This document shows, one piece after another, positions 8,648 through 15,281 of a DNA stretch of 63,170 nt (within the stretch, counting starts at the first letter, position 1; every line of letters starts with the position of its first letter). The stretch spans positions 1-63,170 of the forward strand of contig CAKPNI010000006.1 in NCBI GenBank assembly GCA_934168355.1, given 5' to 3'. This DNA comes from an uncultured Clostridia bacterium (lineage in GTDB: Bacteria > Bacillota > Clostridia > TANB77 > CAG-508). A model generated the notes under the pieces. It saw only the letters and a program-made list of their open reading frames with translations, was not told the DNA's origin and did not search any database. A program made the translations under genes and the position numbers.

Positions 8648-9811
8648 TTAAAAGCTTATAATTTTATTATACATTTCAATTGCAAAATTATCCGTCATCC
8701 CTGCAATATAATAGATAACAGCTTGCAGAAATTCCCTATCACTTATTACAATATCCCTATGATTTATATCTAAACTAAAGAATTCTTTTAACCATTCATT
8801 AAAATCATCGGCTAAAACTGGGCATATTTTTTTCATATCATCATCTCTGAAATTCATTCTACTTAAAAACCAAAATAATTTATTTAAAACTAATTCAAAA
8901 TATTCTACACTACCAAGTGTTTTTTCTGATAAGTAAATATTTTTGTAATTAAATTCTTTTAGGTTGTTTAGCATTTCAAATTTTTCATCAGAAAAACATA
9001 AACCATTTTCTAAAGATGAGTTTTCACATAAATCTTTAATAAACATATTTAAAATAACAGTGTTATTTATTTTTACATCTTTATCTAAGTTTAATACCTC
9101 GTGCAATTCTTTAAGCTTTTTATCCAAAATCCCAAGTGTAATGGCATCTTCAATATCACGTCCTAAGTAAGAAAGCTTGTCTGCAATTTTTACCACACAT
9201 CCCTCCCAAGTATATGGTGCATATTGATTAGGATGTTCGTATTCATATAAGTCTATGTATTCTGCCCTTGGCTTTAAACCATTTTCATCAATTTCACCGC
9301 AATGCGAAATTATTCCGTCTCTTACACCATAGGTTAAATCAAGTGGCTGAATTTTTCCGTCCGGTTTTTCTAGAAGTTCAACTTTATCTACAAATTCTAG
9401 TCCATTTTTTTCGTGCCAAAAAGTTTTTTGTATAAAATCTTTTGAAAGTTTTGATAAAATTTTTTCTCCTTGATGTCCAAATGGACTATGACCTATATCA
9501 TGTGCAGTTGCAATTGCTTTTGTAAGTTCTGTATTTAGTCCGAAATATTTTGCAATTGTGTAACTTATGGATTCTACTAGTGTCACATGTTCTATTCTTG
9601 TACAAATATGGTCATTTTCTGGTGAGAAAAATACTTGTGTTTTGTGCTTTAGTCTTCTGTATGCTTTGCTGTTTATTACTCTTGTATAGTCTCTTTCGAA
9701 TTCTGAACGTATTTCATTATCTCTTTTATATAGTGAATTTTGTCTTTTTATTATATTTTCCCAATTTGGATTTTCTGGGTTTGCTGATACTTTTTGTAGT
9801 AATTTTTCCAT
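8648..9811 (-). CDS. dgt: Deoxyguanosinetriphosphate triphosphohydrolase-like HD protein
   Basis: HD-superfamily dNTPase. Visible metal ligands and fold markers are RVINSKAYRRLKHKTQVF, HICTRIEHVTLVESI and ATAHDIGHSPFGHQGE (HD pair), plus SYLGRDIEDAI. 387 aa from ATG MEKLLQKVS with AAGGAG upstream; an earlier in-frame ATG at 9856 lacks a good site. It begins six bases after the stop of the toxN-Nudix gene and may be read from it. Removal of dGTP or related nucleotides is the family role; specificity is not visible. Confidence 0.9.
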   Translation of the reverse strand: MEKLLQKVSANPENPNWENIIKRQNSLYKRDNEIRSEFERDYTRVINSKAYRRLKHKTQVFFSPENDHICTRIEHVTLVESISYTIAKYFGLNTELTKAIATAHDIGHSPFGHQGEKILSKLSKDFIQKTFWHEKNGLEFVDKVELLEKPDGKIQPLDLTYGVRDGIISHCGEIDENGLKPRAEYIDLYEYEHPNQYAPYTWEGCVVKIADKLSYLGRDIEDAITLGILDKKLKELHEVLNLDKDVKINNTVILNMFIKDLCENSSLENGLCFSDEKFEMLNNLKEFNYKNIYLSEKTLGSVEYFELVLNKLFWFLSRMNFRDDDMKKICPVLADDFNEWLKEFFSLDINHRDIVISDREFLQAVIYYIAGMTDNFAIEMYNKIISF

Positions 9812-9816
9812 GTTTT

Positions 9817-10852
9817 TCACTCCTTTGTTATTTTGTAAAATTCTTCTATAAACCATCTAAGCCATTCAAAAGCCTTTCCACTGTCTATCATTTGTTTTAG
9901 TTCTTCGATAGTTACATATTTAGCATCTACAACTTCCCCATCGTTAAATTTTATTGTTTCTATGGGAATTTCTTTATTTATTATATAGATATCTCGAAAT
10001 GTGTGACTTTCTTTTACTGTTTTTAGTAGTTTCAAATCATTATCGTCGATTGTAACTCCTATTTCTTCTTTTAATTCTCTTTTTATTCCTTGAATACTGT
10101 TTTCTCCTGATTGAACAAGCCCTGATGTTGGTTCCCACATTCCTCCGCATACTTTTGTCTTTTCTGCGCTTTGTTAGTAATATTTTATTTTGTGAATTGA
10201 TTATCCAACATTGAACTGCTAATATGAACTCTTTTTCATTTATTTCTGTGTTTTCTTTTCTTTCTATTATTTTTCCTGTTTTTATTCTATTTTCATTATA
10301 TATGTCTAGTTTTTCATATTTTTTCTCTTTTTTATATTCTTTACATTTGTTTTCTAATAATTTAAAATCACAACATCTTCTGGATATCTTTGAACTAGGT
10401 CTTGCTATTTTTTCTGTGTATAATTTAATAGCACTTGCTTTTATTTTTTCAATTTTGTCATTTATTAATTTTAACTCTAAATTAATGAATGATATATATA
10501 AATCTCTCTCATTATTATTTTTAAATTTTCTATATTTATCTATTTCTTTGTATTTTAAAATTCTTATGTGTTCATCTGCAATTGGAACCATATTATTCAA
10601 ATTTAATACTCCTAATAATCTTTCTTGTTTCATTATTTTGATAAAGTCAATATTTTCATTCATTTTATAATGTTTTTCTTTTGCTGATGAAATTGGCACA
10701 TAATAGTTCATATTATTTATATTTATTAATATCCCCAAATATGGTTTTAGTCTATCTTTATAATTTATATTTTCAACTTTGTCATCGAATTTTTTTAAAT
10801 AATTAATATATTCTTTGTCAGCAATATACCATTTTAACTTATTTTCTTTCAT
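9817..10852 (-). CDS. ToxN/AbiQ-type toxin fused to a Nudix hydrolase (one +1 recoding site)
   Basis: Two-domain protein of 344 aa if read +1 at CGG 10145-10147. Residues ~1-185 align by eye with ToxN/AbiQ endoribonuclease toxins of type III systems: KWYIADKEYINYLKKFDDKV at the start, LGVLNLNNMVPI, and CDFKLLENKCKEYKKE at the end. Residues ~188-344 are a Nudix domain with a perfect box, G(LVQSG)E(N..K)RELKEEIGV. Nothing separates the domains: no stop, no new start. The ATG at 10852 follows GGAG; the ATG at 10864 overlaps that site. Without the shift, the toxin would carry half a Nudix domain plus a basic tail of frame-shifted sequence. Upstream lie the antitoxin repeats and a terminator, the classic toxI-toxN order. 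Confidence 0.88.
10144..10147 (-). other. +1 recoding site CGGA in toxN-Nudix
   Basis: ATG CGG AGG in frame 0. Skipping the C gives GGA GGA ATG TGG GAA (GGMWE), the expected Nudix sequence before the Nudix box. Confidence 0.85.
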
Positions 10853-10865
10853 TTTTTGCTCCATC

Positions 10866-10902
10866 TAAAAAATTTAGATGGTACAGTTTCCTATACCATC
10901 TA
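10866..10902 (-). terminator. Terminator between ToxI-like repeats and toxN
   Basis: TAGATGGTA (10894-10902) pairs with TACCATCTA (10875-10883) across a 10-nt loop, followed by AATTTTTT on the minus strand. In type III systems such a leaky terminator sets the excess of antitoxin RNA over toxin mRNA. Confidence 0.9.
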
Positions 10903-10905
10903 CTT

Positions 10906-11016
10906 TTACTCCCATTTTTATTTGGAATGGTAAAACCGCTTTATAAACTCATTTTTAGTTGGAATGATAAAACCACTTTATAAACCCATTTTTATTTGGA
11001 ATGGTAAAACCGCTTT
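10906..11016 (-). ncRNA. ToxI-like type III antitoxin RNA, three 37-nt repeats
   Basis: Three contiguous 37-nt direct repeats on the minus strand (11016-10980, 10979-10943, 10942-10906), each opening AAAG(C/T)GG and containing an (C/T)CATT...AATG(G/A) stem. The middle copy changes both ends of the outer stem pair (C-G to U-A), a compensatory change that supports RNA folding. Position upstream of a terminator and a ToxN-like gene matches the known antitoxin layout of type III systems. Repeats outside the array were not found in the window. Confidence 0.9.
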
Positions 11017-11056
11017 TATTTATAACTATAACTTTAGTTACTTTGTTATTATAATC

Positions 11057-11086
11057 ATTATACTCTGATTTTATGATAATTGTCAA
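11057..11086 (-). promoter_or_regulatory. Sigma-A promoter of the toxI-toxN locus
   Basis: Minus strand TTGACA (11081-11086), 18-bp spacer, TATAAT (11057-11062), about 35 nt upstream of the first antitoxin repeat. Confidence 0.88.
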
Positions 11087-11114
11087 TGTTTTTTTGGGAT
11101 TTTAATCTTATTTT

Positions 11115-11375
11115 TTATCTTCCACCTCTTTGTCTTATATACCAATCATCAATCTCTATTTCTTTATCCTTATCTTGCTTTTTTAAATTATTTTTACTTT
11201 TAATTTCAGTAGCTCTAACTAAAACATTTTTACCTTTATGGAATTCTCTAGTAACTATAGCTAAAGGATATTTACTTTTTAAATCTGATATATATTCTTT
11301 AATTTCTTTTTCCATATCATTTTTATTTATATAATCATTTTCCCAAAATATTTTATGTTCTAATTCTCTTTCCAT
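11115..11375 (-). CDS. Hypothetical 86-aa charged protein
   Basis: Not recognised. Highly charged: an acidic N-terminal half (MERELEHKIFWEND), a central LAIVTREFHKGKNVLVRATEIKSK stretch that could form strands, and a C-terminus DDWYIRQRGGR. AAGGGG lies about ten bases before the ATG. It is in the accessory block between the type III toxin locus and three acetyltransferases, on the same strand as both. Confidence 0.6.
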   Translation of the reverse strand: MERELEHKIFWENDYINKNDMEKEIKEYISDLKSKYPLAIVTREFHKGKNVLVRATEIKSKNNLKKQDKDKEIEIDDWYIRQRGGR

Positions 11376-11392
11376 TGTAATTAGCCCCTTAT

Positions 11393-11965
11393 TTATATAT
11401 TCTTATTTTTGATATAATCACCGTTAAATTCACTTTCTAGTATATCCATATATAATTTGTCATAATACTTTCCATCAATAAAATATTGTTCTCTACTAAG
11501 ACCTGTGTCTTTAAATCCACATTTTAGATAACATTTATGTGCTCTTTCGTTTACTGAAAGTAAAGATAATTTTATACTATGTAAATTTAAATATTTAAAG
11601 CCATATTCTAATAATAAATTAATTGCTTCTGTACCCAATCCATTGTTTCTAAAATTTTCATCGCCAATAAATATGCCTAAAACTGCACTCCTGTTAATCC
11701 AGTTAAAACGTTCTAATCCAATAGTCCCAATTAATTTGTCATTTTTAATTTCAATTATGTCAAAGTTTCTATTATCTGTATTTTGAGCCGAATTTTCTAG
11801 CCATTCTTTTTCTTTATTTAAAGTCATTATTTGTCCACTTCGTCCAATATAATCAGTTATTTGAAAATCATTCATCCATTCAGTAAATTTTTGAATTTCT
11901 TCTTCTGATGTTCCTTTAGGAGATAAATATATTCTTTCTCCTATTAATTTTTTAAAATATTTCAT
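11393..11965 (-). CDS. GNAT N-acetyltransferase (RimJ/RimL type)
   Basis: 190-aa acetyl-CoA-dependent transferase. The acetyl-CoA loop is RNNGLGTEAI near residue 110, followed by YLNLHSIKLSLLSVNERAHKCYLKCGF, the standard C-terminal half of the RimJ/RimL fold. AGGAGG precedes the ATG. First of three GNAT genes in a row with 15-40 nt gaps, so probably one operon. The acceptor is unknown; this subfamily includes enzymes acting on ribosomal proteins, amines and antibiotics. Confidence 0.88.
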   Translation of the reverse strand: MKYFKKLIGERIYLSPKGTSEEEIQKFTEWMNDFQITDYIGRSGQIMTLNKEKEWLENSAQNTDNRNFDIIEIKNDKLIGTIGLERFNWINRSAVLGIFIGDENFRNNGLGTEAINLLLEYGFKYLNLHSIKLSLLSVNERAHKCYLKCGFKDTGLSREQYFIDGKYYDKLYMDILESEFNGDYIKNKNI

Positions 11966-11983
11966 ATGTACAAATTCCTCCTT

Positions 11984-12487
11984 TTATAGTTCATATAAAT
12001 ATGATATCATTTCATATTGCTTTTCTCCAATTGACATCCATCTAATGTTTGTAGCAATGCCTCCCATTGCTTCGTAAAATTCTCTTGCAAGATAATTCTT
12101 TTTAAGACACCATAAAATCAACTTTCTTCTTCCTGTATTTTTACATTCATCAATAACATATTTAATTAATTCTCTTCCAATTCCATTTCTTTTTAATTCA
12201 GGTTTTACATATATTCCTATTAACTCACAATCTGCTTCATTATTATTTTCGTAATTATAACTATATCCACAAAATCCAACTACTGTTTGGTTCATTTCTG
12301 CAACAATAAAGTTTTGATTGTTAAAATTCGCTTTGTTTTTTCTTATCACATGTTCTACATTCATATTGTCTAAATACTCATTGTCTATAATACCTCTGTA
12401 AGCATTTTGCCAACCTTTTACTTTTATATTCGAAATTGCTTTTACATCGTCTATTTGGGCTTGTCTTATTTTTATTTCATCAATCAT
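11984..12487 (-). CDS. GNAT N-acetyltransferase
   Basis: 167 aa. Motif A is seen as LIGIYVKPELKRNGIGRELIKYVIDE, and motif B as LAREFYEAMGG. The N-terminal IRQAQIDDVKAISNIKVKGWQNAY is typical of the YitI/phosphinothricin-type branch. GGAGG precedes the ATG. It lies 14 nt from the next GNAT gene upstream (12502-12957), in the same direction. Substrate not deducible. Confidence 0.88.
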   Translation of the reverse strand: MIDEIKIRQAQIDDVKAISNIKVKGWQNAYRGIIDNEYLDNMNVEHVIRKNKANFNNQNFIVAEMNQTVVGFCGYSYNYENNNEADCELIGIYVKPELKRNGIGRELIKYVIDECKNTGRRKLILWCLKKNYLAREFYEAMGGIATNIRWMSIGEKQYEMISYLYEL

Positions 12488-12501
12488 TTTTCCTCCATAC
12501 T

Positions 12502-12957
12502 TTATTGAATATTTTTCAAAGGCATTTCATATACTATTCTTTGTCTTTCAAAACCAATATGTTCATACATTGTTATAGCTTCCTCATTAAATATCCAACA
12601 ATTTAATTCAATTCGGTCGCAATTATTTTTTAATGCTATATCTTTCACTTCATTCATTAATGCTTTTCCTAGTCCTTTTCTCCTGTATTTCTCTGTTATT
12701 ATTAATTGGTCAACATCTAATTTTTTAACATGTTTTTCTTTTATTTTATATGCAAGATAACCAATTATAATGTCATTATCTGTAATTACTAGTATAGATA
12801 AATTTTCAAATTGTTTTATTAAATCTTTCTTTAAATCTTCGTCAGAAAGGTCGGCAAAAACATCGGGTCTTCCATTTTGGTGGTATCTATATCCTTCAAT
12901 AAAAACCTTCAATAATCCATTATTTAAATCATTAATTGTTGCTTCTCTAATTTTCAT
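12502..12957 (-). CDS. GNAT N-acetyltransferase
   Basis: 151 aa. It shows the acetyl-CoA loop KYRRKGLGKALMNEVKDIA near residue 97 and CWIFNEEAITMYEHIGFERQR at the C-terminus. AAAGGA precedes the ATG. Together with the two GNAT genes downstream it forms a short acetyltransferase cluster of unknown purpose next to the type III toxin-antitoxin locus. Confidence 0.88.
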   Translation of the reverse strand: MKIREATINDLNNGLLKVFIEGYRYHQNGRPDVFADLSDEDLKKDLIKQFENLSILVITDNDIIIGYLAYKIKEKHVKKLDVDQLIITEKYRRKGLGKALMNEVKDIALKNNCDRIELNCWIFNEEAITMYEHIGFERQRIVYEMPLKNIQ

Positions 12958-13005
12958 AATTTTATTATCCTTTCGTCATATGATTTTTTATTTATTTGTC
13001 ATTTT

Positions 13006-13569
13006 TTACAAATCAAATTTTTCTTTTATCATTTTAGCAGTTTCCTCTGCCGATATATTTGTATTATTAATTCTATAATAATTTTCAAATGGTATTTCAT
13101 TTGAATTAGAATTTAGCCTATGTTTTTTATTTGATTTAATAATATCTTCTTCACTCCATTTTAAATCTTTTTTTGAAGGTTTATTTTCTAACCTATTTGC
13201 TGTTTTATTTCTTCTCAATCTTTCCTCTAAAGACGTTTCTAATTCTATAAAATAACATTCTCCGCCATTTTCTTTAAAAATATTTCTCCATTTTCTAATT
13301 ATTTCCCATTCTTCACATACATCAAAATCGAAGCAACATGTAAAAATCAATCCATATTCAGCACTTTTAGCAAACTCTTCAAAAATTCGTGTCCTAAATT
13401 CTAAATTAAGTTTGGTGTAACTTTCTTTACTGTAATCAAATATTTTAGTTAATAATTCTATTGTCATATGATTATGAAGTAATTTCAAATTTGTTATTTT
13501 AGTTAATTCCTGTCCTACAGTCATTTTGCCTACAGCTTGTGGTCCAACTATCATTATAAATTTTGGCAT
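13006..13569 (-). CDS. P-loop small-molecule kinase-like ATPase
   Basis: 187 aa with Walker A GPQAVGKMTVGQEL at residues ~8-21, a DFDVCEEWE segment and a LEERLRRNKTANRLENKPS stretch that looks like the lid and adenine-binding region of shikimate kinase or AAA_33-type kinases. AAGGAG precedes the ATG. It lies 14 nt from the phosphoesterase gene upstream. The phosphate acceptor is not known. Confidence 0.75.
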   Translation of the reverse strand: MPKFIMIVGPQAVGKMTVGQELTKITNLKLLHNHMTIELLTKIFDYSKESYTKLNLEFRTRIFEEFAKSAEYGLIFTCCFDFDVCEEWEIIRKWRNIFKENGGECYFIELETSLEERLRRNKTANRLENKPSKKDLKWSEEDIIKSNKKHRLNSNSNEIPFENYYRINNTNISAEETAKMIKEKFDL

Positions 13570-13583
13570 GTCTTATCAACTCC

Positions 13584-14129
13584 TTATTTTTTATAAGTAT
13601 ATTCTCTTCTATCTATAACACTTCCATCAATATCCTTTAAAATAATTTCCGAATCATCTATTATTACATAACTATGCGCCGTATTATTTTTAGGTAATGA
13701 GATAGAACCCGGATTTACAAATATTAATCCATATTCTTCTTTTATAAAACCTGTATGAAAATGTCCATATACTATCACATCTCCTGTTGGTGGCACATTA
13801 TCTGAATTATAGACATGACCATGGCTAAAGAAAAAATCTACACCATTAATATTTATTTGAATATTATTTTCAAATTTGAAATCCGATATCATTTCATCCA
13901 CTTCAGCATCGCAGTTTCCTCTAGTACACATGATTTTTTCTGCATATTTATTTAAAATTTTAGCTACTTCACTTGGGTTATATTCCTCTGTTAGAGCATT
14001 TCTTGGTCCATGATAATATAGGTCTCCTAATAAGATTATTTTATCTGGATTTTCTTTGTTTATTATTTCATCTAATTTTCTTGCATAATATAATGAGCCA
14101 TGTATATCTGATACTACTAAATATTTCAT
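13584..14129 (-). CDS. YfcE/MJ0936-type metallophosphoesterase
   Basis: 181-aa calcineurin-fold phosphodiesterase. All metal-binding motifs are visible: VSDIHGS, LLGDLYYHG, TRGNCDAE, FSHGH and YGHFHTG. AGGAGG precedes the ATG. It is the first gene of the run that continues through the kinase and the three GNATs. The substrate is probably a small phosphodiester, but this cannot be read from the sequence. Confidence 0.87.
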   Translation of the reverse strand: MKYLVVSDIHGSLYYARKLDEIINKENPDKIILLGDLYYHGPRNALTEEYNPSEVAKILNKYAEKIMCTRGNCDAEVDEMISDFKFENNIQININGVDFFFSHGHVYNSDNVPPTGDVIVYGHFHTGFIKEEYGLIFVNPGSISLPKNNTAHSYVIIDDSEIILKDIDGSVIDRREYTYKK

Positions 14130-14250
14130 TTTTACCTCCTGAATATTATTTAATTATTTTCTAGCAACCAATCTATTACATTAACTTTAGTTATTCCATC
14201 ATAAGTTTTGGAAATATTTTTCCAAAACTATTGATTTTAGTCAAGTTTTA

Positions 14251-14286
14251 GAAAAAGATTATCAGTTCTATAAAGTGATAGTCTTT
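14251..14286 (-). terminator. Probable terminator of the 14301 gene
   Basis: AAAGACTATCA / TGATAATCTTT stem with one mismatch followed by TTC on the minus strand, just past the stop of the membrane protein gene. Confidence 0.5.
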
Positions 14287-14300
14287 ACAATTAGTGGTAT

Positions 14301-15137
14301 TTATTCATTTTCATCAATATCTACCTTTTCTTTTTTCTCTTTAAAAAACTTCTTAGGATTTTGTATTGTTATATTAACATTAAATATCATTTTTACAATC
14401 CATAATAAAAATATTAATACTGCTATAGGTATTATACATGATGTAATCAATAATATTGCAATACCATCTATTAAATTACTTAAAGCCTGTTTTCCCTTTT
14501 CTACTAAATTTGAAACTCCTTCTCCTGCTTTTTCAATTCCATCCTTTACCTTAGAAAGCCATCCTTCATCTTGAGTTTCATTTTCCTCCACTTTGCTTTC
14601 TTTAGTTTCTACAGAAATTTGATCACTTTTCAAACTATCTAGGTTTTCTTTATATGAATCTTCTATTATATTGCTTATTTGAACACTTAATGGTATAGTT
14701 ACAAATAATATCACTCCAAATACGGCAAGCTTTATTGCAAACTTCTTTACAATCTCATTTTTTATTAAAACATAAATTCCCAATAGTATACAAGAAGCAG
14801 GTATCAATACTGTAAAGGTTACAACTCCTGTTAAATTTAGCATTATTTTTTCAAGGAAAATCACAACTACAATTATTAATAAATAAGAACTTAAATCCAT
14901 TATTTTATTTGCAATTGGGGTTGTGCTATCTCCTGGTATGGCAGACAGTGCTATAGATGTTGCTGCACAACCTGCTGTTATTTCTGCTACTGTCATCTTT
15001 TTATCATCTAAAGTTCGAATTGTATTTCTATGAAATTCGTTTGATTTTGCAATTGGTGATACAACAAATATTGAAGTTATTGCTACAATTGCCAATATTG
15101 CAATATAAATAATATTTTTTATTACGTTTTTTTTCAT
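14301..15137 (-). CDS. Multi-pass membrane protein of unknown function
   Basis: About 278 aa from the ATG that lies seven bases after GGTGG. Predicted spans: an N-terminal helix (IIYIAILAIVAITSIFVV), two or three central helices (YLLIIVVVIFLEKIML, TVLIPASCILLGIYVLI, LAVFGVILFVTIPLSV) and one near the end (ILLITSCIIPIAVLIFLLWIV). Between them is a ~60-residue charged and amphipathic loop (VEENETQDEGWLSKVKDGIEKAGEG). I recognise no family with confidence. It lies downstream of secA behind a terminator, so it is probably transcribed separately. Confidence 0.75.
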   Translation of the reverse strand: MKKNVIKNIIYIAILAIVAITSIFVVSPIAKSNEFHRNTIRTLDDKKMTVAEITAGCAATSIALSAIPGDSTTPIANKIMDLSSYLLIIVVVIFLEKIMLNLTGVVTFTVLIPASCILLGIYVLIKNEIVKKFAIKLAVFGVILFVTIPLSVQISNIIEDSYKENLDSLKSDQISVETKESKVEENETQDEGWLSKVKDGIEKAGEGVSNLVEKGKQALSNLIDGIAILLITSCIIPIAVLIFLLWIVKMIFNVNITIQNPKKFFKEKKEKVDIDENE

Positions 15138-15208
15138 TTCCATTCCACCTTTCATTTATAATATTTTCATAATAGGCTTTGTAATTTTCGCGAATTATTA
15201 AAAATATA

Positions 15209-15242
15209 AAAAATGCCAGTATATGTTGAAATACTGACATTT
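15209..15242 (-). terminator. Terminator of secA
   Basis: AAATGTCAGTAT / ATACTGGCATTT stem then TTTATATTTTT on the minus strand, 40 nt after the secA stop. Confidence 0.88.
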
Positions 15243-15281
15243 AATCACTTATTTTTTGTAATAACCAGCAGCAATATTAGA

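Noticed and set aside
10129..10140. Separate Nudix gene starting at the ATG of MWEPTSG
   Set aside because: The first part of the Nudix domain (LAVQCWIINSQNKILLTKR) is encoded upstream in the toxin frame, and the GGAGGA directly touches this ATG.
10906..11016. CRISPR array
   Set aside because: Three directly abutting 37-nt repeats have no spacers, and a toxin gene follows; this is a type III antitoxin.
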